Origin: CAVUQH01 sp963774445
Lineage (GTDB): Bacteria; Myxococcota_A; Polyangia; Haliangiales; Haliangiaceae
Assembly: GCA_963774445.1 (NCBI GenBank)
Contig: CAVZFC010000035.1
Span: 276,028 to 340,027 of the forward strand
DNA: 64,000 bases
Reading direction: 5' to 3'
Position numbers and translations under genes: made by a program. The notes beneath the pieces are model-generated. The model saw only the letters and a program-made list of their open reading frames with translations. It was not told the DNA's origin and searched no databases. This document shows positions 21,950 through 33,837 of the stretch, one piece after another. Numbering within the stretch: position 1 is the stretch's first letter; each line of letters starts with the position of its first letter.

Positions 21950-22674
21950 CTACTCGCCCTTCGCCTGTTCGACGGCTGTCGCCAGCGCCTCGAGCGCGGC
22001 GACGTGGGCGCCGGCGACGCCGTGCTCGCGGCCGACCTCGATGAGGCGCGGCGAGCGCGGATCGTCCGGCTTGTGCTGCGGGTGGAAAGTCGTGAGCGTT
22101 GGCCTCCGGCTGGCGCCAGTACCCGGAGAACAGCGCCCTTGGGCAGTCCGGTGGTGCCGCTCGTATAAAGGATCAGCAGCGGCGCCTCCGGATCGACGTT
22201 GACGATGTCGACCTCGGGCTGCGTCGCCGCGAGCCGTGCCTCGTAGGCGCGGCCGAAGACCAGGCGATGCGGCGCGGCGCCATCGGGCACGGGGCCGGCG
22301 AACCGCTCCGACGCCAGGATTACCACTGGATCGACGATCGCCAGGCAGTGCGCCAGCTCCGGCGGCGCCAGGCGCCAGCTCTGGCAGGCGACGACCGCGC
22401 CCATACGGGCGGCGGCGACCAGCAGCTCGAGCATCTCCGGCCGGTTCTCCGACAGCACCGCCACGCGGTCGCCCGCGCCGACGCCGGGCGCCGACAGCAT
22501 CGTCGCCAGGCGCCGGCTGCGGTCGTCGAGCTCGGCGTAGCTCACGCGGCGGTCGGCGCTCTCGATCGCCGTCCGCGCGCCGCCGATGCGCGCCTGCTGG
22601 CGGATCAGCCGGCCCACCGAGGTTCGCGCCGCGGACTCGACCAACGCCACCCAACCGGCGTGCGCCCCGCTCAT
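21950..22674 (-). pseudogene. chimeric remnant: 5' acyl-CoA ligase fused to 3' citrate-synthase-like tail
   Basis: The first about 185 codons encode an intact start of an AMP-dependent acyl-CoA synthetase/ligase: LIRQQARIGGARTAIESADRRVSYAELDDRSRRLA through the P-loop YTSGTTGLPKGAV. Directly after this motif, near 22108, similarity stops. A different frame then reads FHPQHKPDDPRSPRLIEVGREHGVAG and ends at 21950. That tail resembles the C-terminal citrate synthase / citryl-CoA lyase block (G-H-x-x-H-K-x-x-D-P-R). Most of both proteins (the ligase C-terminal two thirds and the synthase N-terminus) is missing, so a deletion has joined two genes of a former operon. In the ligase frame the reading frame stays open as noise past the junction. 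The enzyme is not functional as it stands. Confidence 0.65.
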
Positions 22675-22721
22675 GGCGCCGTTGTACGCCTATCCCCGGG
22701 AGTGATCAAAGCGCTCGATGC

Positions 22722-22727
22722 TATCCT
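22722..22727 (+). promoter_or_regulatory. -10-like hexamer before the phage-type methyltransferase
   Basis: TATCCT stands seven bases before the ATG at 22735. No -35 match is seen. It supports the ATG over an upstream GTG as start and fits the leaderless pattern described in the findings. Confidence 0.35.
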
Positions 22728-22734
22728 CGCCCGC

Positions 22735-23316
22735 ATGGCCGCCGACCCCGAGCTCCAGCCACGCCCCCGCACGCACTTCGGCGCGCTGCGGGCGCGCCCG
22801 CGTCAGGCGCACGCGCTGACGCTGTCCAAGAGCGCCGAGCATTTCACGCCGCCGTGGTTGCTCGACCGGGTGCGCCAGGTGATGGGTGCCATCGATCTCG
22901 ACCCCTGCTCGTGCGCCGAGGCGCAGGCCACCGTTGGCGCTTCGCGCTGGTACGGCGAGGCCGACGACGGCCTGGCGCAGACGTGGGCGGGGCGCGTCTT
23001 CATCAATCCCCCCGGCGACCGCCGCGGCGCGCTGCCCAAGCGCTTCTGGTCCAAGCTGGTGGACGAGGTCGCCGCCGGCCGCGTCGTCGAGGTCACCTGG
23101 CTGGCCTTCAACCTGGCGCAGCTGCGGACGCTGCAGATCGACAGCCGGCTCCTGCCCGAGTGCGACGTCTGCGTGCTGCGCGAGCGGATCCGCTTCACCG
23201 GCGACTCGCCGACCAAGGACAACGCCGTGCTCTACTGGGGCCCGGCGCGCGAGCGCTTCGCCGACGTGTTCGCCGACGTCGGCACGATCTGGCGCGGCCG
23301 GCCGGCGCCTCGCTAG
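22735..23316 (+). CDS. phage-type DNA N6-adenine methyltransferase (orphan)
   Basis: A 193-residue protein of the phage Dam-like methyltransferase family (PF05869 type). Visible are EHFTPPWLLDRV (TPP at 38-40), the family signature AIDLDPCSCAEAQ from 52, WYGEADDGLAQTW and the catalytic-loop equivalent NPPG at 91-94, where many relatives have NPPY. It probably modifies adenine in DNA. A GTG at 22702 would add 11 residues, but its ribosome binding site is badly spaced. No restriction enzyme, recombinase or phage structural gene is near. It lies between two damaged catabolic loci and diverges from the ligase remnant, which suggests arrival with mobile DNA (inference). Confidence 0.8.
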   Translation: MAADPELQPRPRTHFGALRARPRQAHALTLSKSAEHFTPPWLLDRVRQVMGAIDLDPCSCAEAQATVGASRWYGEADDGLAQTWAGRVFINPPGDRRGALPKRFWSKLVDEVAAGRVVEVTWLAFNLAQLRTLQIDSRLLPECDVCVLRERIRFTGDSPTKDNAVLYWGPARERFADVFADVGTIWRGRPAPR

Positions 23317-23320
23317 GCGC

Positions 23321-26282
<2,962 letters not shown>

Positions 26283-26476
26283 CGTCACGATCATTGTAAG
26301 CCTGCCGCAACGCTTGCTGGGAGCTGGCGGGTGCCCCTGGGGCAACGACGGCGCCGATGCCCGTGGCGCGTTGCCGACACTCGACCTCGACGGCGACCCG
26401 AATTCGTAGTCGTGTCGCGGCAAAGGGCGCGTTTCCGGCTTCCAGTCGCACTTCTGCCGCCGCCGTGGTAGAAAGC

Positions 26477-26761
26477 ATGGTGAGCCTCGCCCGTTCCGCC
26501 GGTGAAATCGTCGCTGAGCTGTCGCAGCGCTGGGTTGAAAACCTGGCCACGCAGCTCACCACCGAGGGGCGTCGGCTCGAAGGTGGTTGGCCCGGCACGT
26601 TATCCGACGCGCGTCAACTCCTGACCACCCGGTTGTCCACGCCACCGACGGAGCTGCCAAGGTCGGAGTTCGAGCGGCTGGCCAAGGAAATCTACGCCAC
26701 GGCCAAGAGCCAGTGGCTGCAGGTCGCCTCGCGCTGTCCGTCGCCGCCGCCCGACGAGTGA
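26477..26761 (+). CDS. small hypothetical protein
   Basis: A 94-residue helical, soluble protein (MVSLARSAGEIVAELSQRWVENLATQLTTEGRRLEGGWPGTLSDARQ and so on). It has no signal peptide, cysteines or recognisable motif. Codon use (GC at third positions) is consistent with a real gene. A GTG immediately after the ATG is an alternative start. It diverges from the maleylacetate-reductase frame with about 195 bases between starts and converges on the zinc-binding gene with 16 bases between stops. Function unknown; it may belong with neither neighbour. Confidence 0.55.
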   Translation: MVSLARSAGEIVAELSQRWVENLATQLTTEGRRLEGGWPGTLSDARQLLTTRLSTPPTELPRSEFERLAKEIYATAKSQWLQVASRCPSPPPDE

Positions 26762-26777
26762 GCCGCGGATCCGCGGG

Positions 26778-27008
26778 TCAGCCCGCCGGTCGCTCTTCGA
26801 CGCACTCGGCCCGGCGGTGCCGCGCCGTGGGCACGTGCTTCTCCCAGCACGCCGTCGAGCAGAACCTGAGCTTCATCCGCCCGGAATTGCACGACGATAC
26901 CGAGCAGCGAAAGTATCGGGTTCCGGGCGCGATCGGCGCACGGCAGGTCGAGCATATCAAGCTTGACGTGGCCACTTTTCGCCCGCTTTCGAAGGTTGAA
27001 TCTACCAT
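26778..27008 (-). CDS. small zinc-binding protein (Cys/His cluster)
   Basis: A 76-residue protein with paired metal ligands: CSTC near residues 18-21, C...C in FRCSVSSC, FCSTACWEKHVPTARHRRAEC at the end. The pattern C-x2-C, C-x4-C, C-x3-C with following histidines is like treble-clef or MYND/HIT-type small zinc fingers, and could bind nucleic acid or protein. The ATG (MVDSTFESGRK) is preceded by GGGAGACGCA, a good ribosome binding site, which decides the start over longer in-frame options that reach into the divergent kinase gene. It is divergent from the kinase operon with 58 bases between starts, so a regulatory link is possible. Confidence 0.68.
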   Translation of the reverse strand: MVDSTFESGRKVATSSLICSTCRAPIAPGTRYFRCSVSSCNSGRMKLRFCSTACWEKHVPTARHRRAECVEERPAG

Positions 27009-27031
27009 TGCGTCTCCCGCGGTCGCGAATT

Positions 27032-27060
27032 TTGTACGCCTGAAAACCGGATGATATTCT
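27032..27060 (+). promoter_or_regulatory. predicted sigma-70 promoter, leaderless, for the kinase operon
   Basis: TTGTAC, a 17-base spacer and TATTCT form a near-consensus promoter. The -10 ends only six bases before the ATG at 27067, so transcription should start at or one base from the ATG and the mRNA would have no leader. No Shine-Dalgarno is present before this ATG, consistent with leaderless translation. Confidence 0.65.
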
Positions 27061-27066
27061 GCGCAC

Positions 27067-28173
27067 ATGCGGCTCGGGACGTGCGTTGCGTTCGAGCTCG
27101 TGGTCGGGATCGGTACCGCCGCGGGGATCGCCACCGGTGCGTGGTTCGGCGGCGACTATCTGCGCGACACGCTGCAGCGGGAGGCGGAGGCGGCCAGCCT
27201 GCGCCGCGCCGAGGCGGCGTCGCTCGAAGCCGGCGTGCCCGGTCGGATCCATCCGCTCGAGCGGCCGCACGTCTTCGTCCGCCGCCCCCCCGCGCCGGGC
27301 ATGTTCGAGGGCGTACGCGACGAGCTGCTGCTGGCACCGCTGCGCGAGAGCGCGATCAAGCGGGTCAAGTTCAACCACGGCGGCTCGTCGATCTCGCTGC
27401 GCATCGAGCTCGAGAACGGCGCCATGGCGGCGTTCAAGCCGGAGCAGACCAACTACCAGACGATTCCGCGCCGCGAGATCGCGGCGTTTCGAATCAACCG
27501 GCTGGTCGGGCTGTCAACGGTGGCCCCGGCGTTGGGCCGGGCTTTCCTGGAGAGCGACCTCCTCGGGGCGCTGACGCCGTCGAGTGTAGGATACGCACCC
27601 CGACTGCGGACCGAGATGATCGAGGATTCCCGCGGTTACGTCGCCGGTGAGATGTCGTGGTGGATTCCCGTCATCACCCAGGCGAAGATCGGTGGGTATC
27701 CCATCGACGGGGTCAACGGCATCGTGACCTGGAAGCGCCTCCTGACCGTGGGCCGGGAGATACCGCCCGAGGACTACGCGATGGCGCGGCAGATCAGCAA
27801 CATGGTGCTCTTCGATCATCTGATCAACAATTCGGATCGGTGGAGCGGGGGCAACGCCCGCGCGTCGGCCGATGGTGAGCGTTTCTACTTCATGGATAAC
27901 ACGCTGTCGTTCGGACTCAGCGACGAGGGCCACGAGCGAACCGTGACCTACTTGATGCGGTCGCAAAAGTTCTCCCGCCACATGGTCCAGCGCCTGCGCG
28001 AGCTGAGCTTCGACGAGGTCAAGCAAGCGCTGTCCGAGGATCTGGGGCCGTACGACTACCTGCTCTCGGACGAAGAGATCCGATCGATGCTCGCGCGCCG
28101 CGACTTTGCGCTGGCCTACATCGACGAGCTCATCAAGCTGCACGGCAAAGCCGCCGTGCTCGCGTTCCCGTGA
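27067..28173 (+). CDS. membrane-anchored FAM20/HipA-like (PI3/4-kinase-fold) kinase
   Basis: A 368-residue protein. Residues 5-28 form a membrane anchor or signal (CVAFELVVGIGTAAGIATGAWFG). The rest matches the atypical kinase fold shared by HipA, PI3/4-kinase-like and FAM20 secretory kinases. The ATP-binding lysine is K124 in GAMAAFKPE, the helix-C glutamate is probably E138 in RREIAAFRINRLVGL, the catalytic loop is NNSDRWSGGN (D257, N263), and the metal-binding motif is FMDNTLSFG (D277). The anchor suggests action outside the cytoplasm, where FAM20 kinases phosphorylate secreted proteins or glycans; the substrate here is unknown. Translation is coupled to the HEAT-repeat gene (TGATG). Confidence 0.78.
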   Translation: MRLGTCVAFELVVGIGTAAGIATGAWFGGDYLRDTLQREAEAASLRRAEAASLEAGVPGRIHPLERPHVFVRRPPAPGMFEGVRDELLLAPLRESAIKRVKFNHGGSSISLRIELENGAMAAFKPEQTNYQTIPRREIAAFRINRLVGLSTVAPALGRAFLESDLLGALTPSSVGYAPRLRTEMIEDSRGYVAGEMSWWIPVITQAKIGGYPIDGVNGIVTWKRLLTVGREIPPEDYAMARQISNMVLFDHLINNSDRWSGGNARASADGERFYFMDNTLSFGLSDEGHERTVTYLMRSQKFSRHMVQRLRELSFDEVKQALSEDLGPYDYLLSDEEIRSMLARRDFALAYIDELIKLHGKAAVLAFP

Positions 28174-29438
28174 TGGAATCCATCTGCCCTACCTGCCAGT
28201 CAGTCATCGACCCGACCCGCGCGTCGGTCGCGCGGATTCGCGGTGCGCGCGTGGTCACCTTCTGCTCGGCGGAGTGCGCCGAGGGGCGGCCGGCGGTCGA
28301 GCCCGAGCCCGCGCCAAAAGCCAAAGCCAAGGCCAAGCCGGCCGCGCCGTCGGCGAAAGCGGTCGTCGCGCAGCCTGCCAAGACGGCCGCCGCGCCCGCG
28401 CGCGTTGCCCCGCCGCCCGCGGCAGACGTGGTCGACGCGACGCCGGCTCGGCGCCGGCGCAGCCGCGGCGTCATCGCCGGCGCCGGAGCGCTGCTCCTGG
28501 TCGGCGTCGGCGTGGTCGGATTCGCCGCCTGGCCGCGGGCCCCCGCGGTCGGCGCCGAGGCGGCTTCGACCGCGGGTAACTCGGCGCCGCCGCCGCCGGC
28601 TGCTTCCGCCTCCGCCGCCGCCCCGGGCGCCGCCGCCGACAAAGCGGAGCCGGAGATCGATCCCAAGCGTCTCTACGACCGAGCGCTCGGCGAGCTGCGC
28701 CAGCTGATGGCGTCGCCGTCGCCGCGCGTGCAGCGGATTGCAGCCACCGCGCTGTCGCGCGTCTCCGAGCCGCACGCGCTGGAGCTCCTGCGCAAGCTCT
28801 TGAAGACCGAGCCCAGCCCGCTGGTCCAGGTACAGATCGCCTACGCCCTGGCCCGCGCCGGTGACGACAGCGGTCGCGCGGCCCTGGTGGACGAGCTTCA
28901 CTCGCACCAGCGCGACGTCAAGCTCGACGCTGCCAAGTCGCTGGTGCAGCTGGGCGACGACGCCGGGGCCTCGCAGCTGCGCGGCATGATGGGCTACCGC
29001 CACTATCAGATCGGCGCCGCCGGCCTGCTCGCCCGGTTGGGCGACGACGACGGCTTCAAGGCCCTGCGCAAGGCCCGCTCGGGCGACCACGCCACCACCG
29101 AGATCAAGATGCGCGCCGCGGTCGAGCTGGCCCTGGCCGGCGATCACTCGGTGCGCGATGAGCTGGTGTCGATCCTCGAGGACGGCCGCTATCAAGTCGG
29201 CGCCGCCCAGGCACTGGCTGCGCTGGGCGATCGCATCGCCGTGCCGCAGCTGGCCAGGCAGCTCGACATCGACGCCTTCCGCGTGCCCGCCGCCCTCGCG
29301 TTGCGCCGACTGGGCGCCGAGGTCGACCTGGCGCCGCTGGCGGCGGCGCTCCACACCAAGAACGACGTCGTTCGCGTCACCGCGGGCGAGGCGATCCTGG
29401 TGCTGTGCGGCCCGGCCGAGCTGGCGGAGCGCGACTGA
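28173..29438 (+). CDS. zinc-ribbon, single-pass membrane, HEAT-repeat protein
   Basis: A 421-residue protein. The N-terminal 35 residues hold a cytoplasmic zinc ribbon (CPTC at 5-8, CSAEC at 31-35). A Lys/Ala/Pro linker leads to a transmembrane helix at about 100-120 (GVIAGAGALLLVGVGVVGFAAW), then a Pro/Ala spacer. From about 165 to the end there are HEAT/PBS-lyase-like repeats of about 30 residues (QRIAATALSRVSEPHALELLRKLLK; VQIAYALARAGDDSGRAALVDEL). It shares one base with the kinase stop and one with the MFS start, making a tightly coupled operon. The repeats are probably a protein-binding surface in the periplasm, perhaps a partner of the kinase (inference). Confidence 0.8.
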   Translation: MESICPTCQSVIDPTRASVARIRGARVVTFCSAECAEGRPAVEPEPAPKAKAKAKPAAPSAKAVVAQPAKTAAAPARVAPPPAADVVDATPARRRRSRGVIAGAGALLLVGVGVVGFAAWPRAPAVGAEAASTAGNSAPPPPAASASAAAPGAAADKAEPEIDPKRLYDRALGELRQLMASPSPRVQRIAATALSRVSEPHALELLRKLLKTEPSPLVQVQIAYALARAGDDSGRAALVDELHSHQRDVKLDAAKSLVQLGDDAGASQLRGMMGYRHYQIGAAGLLARLGDDDGFKALRKARSGDHATTEIKMRAAVELALAGDHSVRDELVSILEDGRYQVGAAQALAALGDRIAVPQLARQLDIDAFRVPAALALRRLGAEVDLAPLAAALHTKNDVVRVTAGEAILVLCGPAELAERD

Positions 29439-30688
29439 TGGCGAAAGACCTTCGCCTCTTCTATCTCTACCGCCTGCTGGCCACCTCCTATCTGTGGCAG
29501 CCGGTCTTCGTCTTCTTCATGATCGAGCGCGGCCTCGCCTTCGACGAAGTGATGCTGCTGTCGGTCGTCTACAGCGCCATCGTCGTCCTCGTCGAGGTGC
29601 CGACCGGGGCGTTCGCCGATCGCATCGGCCGCCGGCAGTCGATGATGCTGGGCGCGCTGGCGATGACCGCGTCGTGTCTGTTCGGCTACGGCGCCCACGG
29701 CTTCGGCATGTTCCTGGTGTCGCAGTCGCTGGGCGGCATGTCGATGGCGCTCTGCTCGGGCGCAGACTCGGCCTACCTGTTCGATCTCTTGCAGGAGAAC
29801 GGCCGCATCCACGAGTACCCGCGCCGCGAGAGCCACGCATCGGCGTGGCACATGGCCGGCAACGTGGCCGCTTGCCTGGCCGGCGGCCTGTTGGCCACGG
29901 TCGATCTGGGGCTGCCGTACCTGATCAATGCCGGTACCGCGGCGGTCGCGTTCGTGGTTGCCCTGCTGATGCGCGCCGAGGGCCGCCGCGAATCGCGCCC
30001 GCGCGAGCCGCTGGCCGTCGAGCTCAAGGCGCACTTCAACCTGATGCGCCAGTCGCTGTCGGACGCCACCGGCAACAAGCGGCTGGCGTGGATCATCTTC
30101 TACTCGGCGGTGGTGTTCGCGCTGGTCCGCGTCACCGTCTACCTCTATCAGCCGTACCTGGTGGCCCACGGCTTCAACTACTGGCAGACCGGCATGGTCT
30201 ACGCCGGGGTCTTCGCCATCGGCGCGATCTTCGCGCTGCGCTACGAGGCGCTGCGCGCGTGGCTGGGCGAGGGCGTCCTGGTCTGGGGCCTGCTGGCGAC
30301 CCTGGCGATCAGCTTCCTGCTCCTCAACAGCATCGCCGGGCCGTGGGCGCTGGCCATGCTGGCGGTGCAGGGGGCGACCAAGGGGCTCTACTCGCCGCTG
30401 GTCAAGCCGATCATCAACCGCGAGATCACCGACTCGTCGCGCCGGGCCACGGTGCTGTCGGTCGAGAGCATCGCCCGGCGCACGGCCACCGGCGTGGTCT
30501 CGCTGGTGGCGGCCGCCTACGGCGCCTACTCGGCCATCTACTGGTGCGGCGCCCTGGGCGTGGCCGGCTTTGCCGTGTTGGCGCTGGCCAGCCGCTGGCA
30601 GCCGACGCGCGGCCCTGCCGTCCAGATCGGCCCGCTGCGGCCGGCGCCCGAGGTGGCGCCGCCGCCGGTGGAAGCACGTCTCGATTGA
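29438..30688 (+). CDS. major facilitator superfamily transporter
   Basis: A 416-residue integral membrane protein with about 12 helices. The MFS signature between helices 2 and 3 reads GAFADRIGRRQSMMLG. Helices include VMLLSVVYSAIVVLVEVPTG, FGMFLVSQSLGGMSMALCSG and YLINAGTAAVAFVVALLMRA in the first half, and WIIFYSAVVFALVRVTVYL and GVLVWGLLATLAISFLLLNS in the second. The N-half motif GADSAYLFDLL is seen in sugar- and drug-efflux-type MFS proteins. The substrate is unknown. It starts inside the stop of the HEAT gene (TGATG). Its own stop overlaps the -35 of the rimO promoter. Confidence 0.88.
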   Translation: MAKDLRLFYLYRLLATSYLWQPVFVFFMIERGLAFDEVMLLSVVYSAIVVLVEVPTGAFADRIGRRQSMMLGALAMTASCLFGYGAHGFGMFLVSQSLGGMSMALCSGADSAYLFDLLQENGRIHEYPRRESHASAWHMAGNVAACLAGGLLATVDLGLPYLINAGTAAVAFVVALLMRAEGRRESRPREPLAVELKAHFNLMRQSLSDATGNKRLAWIIFYSAVVFALVRVTVYLYQPYLVAHGFNYWQTGMVYAGVFAIGAIFALRYEALRAWLGEGVLVWGLLATLAISFLLLNSIAGPWALAMLAVQGATKGLYSPLVKPIINREITDSSRRATVLSVESIARRTATGVVSLVAAAYGAYSAIYWCGALGVAGFAVLALASRWQPTRGPAVQIGPLRPAPEVAPPPVEARLD

Positions 30689-30713
30689 CAGCCCGGGGGG
30701 CGGGCGCCAGACT
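30685..30713 (+). promoter_or_regulatory. predicted promoter of rimO, leaderless
   Basis: A consensus -35 TTGACA is followed by 17 bases and CAGACT (-10-like). The -10 ends eight bases before the GTG of rimO, so the transcript would start at or beside the start codon. The -35 overlaps the TGA of the preceding MFS gene. Confidence 0.5.
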
Positions 30714-30721
30714 GCACCGCC

Positions 30722-32073
<1,352 letters not shown>

Positions 32074-32077
<4 letters not shown>

Positions 32078-32106
32078 CGCGCGCCGCGGTCAGAGCCGCG
32101 CGCTAG
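32074..32106. repeat. long perfect inverted repeat spanning the rimO stop
   Basis: CTAGCGCGCG and CGCGCGCTAG are exact inverted 10-base arms separated by 13 bases that can form a smaller inner stem (GCGG/CCGC). The left arm contains the rimO TAG stop; the right arm overlaps the TAGGGT hexamer before the next gene. A T-run is absent. It may act as a rho-assisted terminator or an operator of the methyltransferase. Confidence 0.6.
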
Positions 32107-32115
32107 GGTCGAAAG

Positions 32116-33837
32116 ATGGACGCGGCGGCTCGGCTGATGCTGGGGCAGTGGTTCACGCCGCCGGAGGTGGCGCGGCTGGCGCTGGCGCTGGTGGGGACGC
32201 GCGGGCGGCTGCTCGATCCGGCCTGCGGAGACGGGGCGTTTCTGGCGGCGGCGCGGCAGGCGGGGGTGGCGGCCGAGCGGCTGTTTGGGGTCGAGCTGGA
32301 TCCCGCGGCGGCGGAGGCGTGCGCGGCGCGGGTGCCGGGGGCGCGGATCGAGCGCGGCGATCTGTTCGCGGTCGCGGCCGACGGGGAGGGGTTCGATGTC
32401 GTCGTCGGCAACCCGCCGTACGTGCGCACCGAGCGGATGAGCGCGGCGCAGAAGCAGCGCGTGCGCGCGCGGCTGGCCGACGACTGGCCGGACGCGCCGC
32501 CGCACCTGATCGATCGGCTGGTCGGGCGCGGCGATCTGGCGGCGGCGTGCGTCTTGCGCGCGCTGCGGCTGGCGCGGCCGGGTGCGCGGATCGCGCTGGT
32601 GCTGTCGTCGGCGCTGCTTCATGCCGATCACGCGGCGCCGCTTTGGGAGCTGGTCGGCCGCCACGGCTGCGTGCGCGCGCTGGTCGACGCACCGGCCGAG
32701 CGCTGGTTCGCCGACGCGGCGGTCAACGCGCTGATCGTGGTGATCGAGCGGGGCGGCGAGCCGGCCCCGGTGCGGGTCGCCCGGCTGCGCGTGCCAACGG
32801 CGGTCGCCGCCGACCGGGTGCGCGGCGACGGTGATCTCGACGCCGTCGCCGATGTTCGCCTGGTGCCTGCCGATCGCCCGGCGCGCTGGGCCGCGGCGCT
32901 GCGCGCGGAAGCGGCCTGGTTCGAGCTGGAGCGCGTCGCGGGTCCGGCGCTGGTGCCGCTGGGCGAGCTGGCCACGGTTCGCCGCGGCATCACGAGTGGC
33001 GCCAACGAGGTCTTCTATCTCTCCCGCGATCGCGCCCGCGCGCTGGGGATCGAGCCGGCGCTGCTGATGCCGCTGGTGCGGGTGCCACGCGAGCGCGCCG
33101 ACGCCGCCATCGCCGTCGACCCGGACACCACCAGCCACGTGGTCCTGGCGGCGCCGGCAGATCCGGAGGCGCTGGCCCGCCATCCGGGCGCCGCGCGCTG
33201 GCTCGAGGCCAATGCGGCTGCCGCCGTCCGCACCATGCTGCGCGCTCGCTCGCCCTGGTGGGCGCTGTCGATCGAGCCGGCGCGGCTGTTTCTGGCCAAG
33301 GCGTACGCCGCGCGCTTCGTCCAGCGCCTGGCGCCGCGACCGATCGCCTGCGATCAGCGGGTCTACGCCGTGGACCCCAGGCCGGGCACGGACGTCGAGC
33401 TCCTGGCCGCGGTGCTCGACTCGACCTTCACCGCGCTGGCGATCGAATCGCTGGGCCGCGCGTCGATGGGGCAGGGGGCCCTCGAGCAGACGGTCTCCCA
33501 GGCGGCGGCGCTGCCGGTGATCGATCCGCGCCGCCTGGACGAGGCCGGAGCCCGCGCCGCCCGCGCCGCGCTCGACGCCATGGCCACCCGCCCGATCGGC
33601 ACGGTCGCGGCCGAGCGCAGCGCCGCCGATCGCGGGCGTCTCGATCGCGCCGTCGCCGCCGCCGCCCCCGGCGCCGCCGCGCTGCTCGGCGCCGTTCACG
33701 ACGCCCTCGTCGCCTCCGTCGCGCGCCGTCACCAGCGGGCGCGATCGGTTACTTCTTCTTCGACGACCGCTTCTTGTGATGGTGCCGGTGGTGGTGCTTT
33801 CGCCGGCCCTTGCCCAGCTTCAGCACCTCGACGGTAG
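32116..33837 (+). CDS. N6-adenine DNA methyltransferase, orphan (Eco57I/TaqI-like)
   Basis: A 573-residue gamma-class adenine methyltransferase. The SAM-binding motif I reads LLDPACGDGAFL at 33-42 with the acidic FGVELDP at 57-63, and the catalytic motif IV is NPPY at 99-102 (VVGNPPYVRTERM). The C-terminal half resembles the target-recognition part of type IIG/BREX-like enzymes (LGELATVRRGITSGANEVFYL). No endonuclease, specificity subunit or modification-dependent partner is nearby. The 3' end overlaps the convergent rlpA-like gene by 89 bases, so the last 30 residues (SSSTTASCDGAGGG...) are encoded antisense to another gene and are unlikely to be conserved. A TAGGGT hexamer lies six bases before the ATG. 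Confidence 0.85.
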   Translation: MDAAARLMLGQWFTPPEVARLALALVGTRGRLLDPACGDGAFLAAARQAGVAAERLFGVELDPAAAEACAARVPGARIERGDLFAVAADGEGFDVVVGNPPYVRTERMSAAQKQRVRARLADDWPDAPPHLIDRLVGRGDLAAACVLRALRLARPGARIALVLSSALLHADHAAPLWELVGRHGCVRALVDAPAERWFADAAVNALIVVIERGGEPAPVRVARLRVPTAVAADRVRGDGDLDAVADVRLVPADRPARWAAALRAEAAWFELERVAGPALVPLGELATVRRGITSGANEVFYLSRDRARALGIEPALLMPLVRVPRERADAAIAVDPDTTSHVVLAAPADPEALARHPGAARWLEANAAAAVRTMLRARSPWWALSIEPARLFLAKAYAARFVQRLAPRPIACDQRVYAVDPRPGTDVELLAAVLDSTFTALAIESLGRASMGQGALEQTVSQAAALPVIDPRRLDEAGARAARAALDAMATRPIGTVAAERSAADRGRLDRAVAAAAPGAAALLGAVHDALVASVARRHQRARSVTSSSTTASCDGAGGGAFAGPCPASAPRR

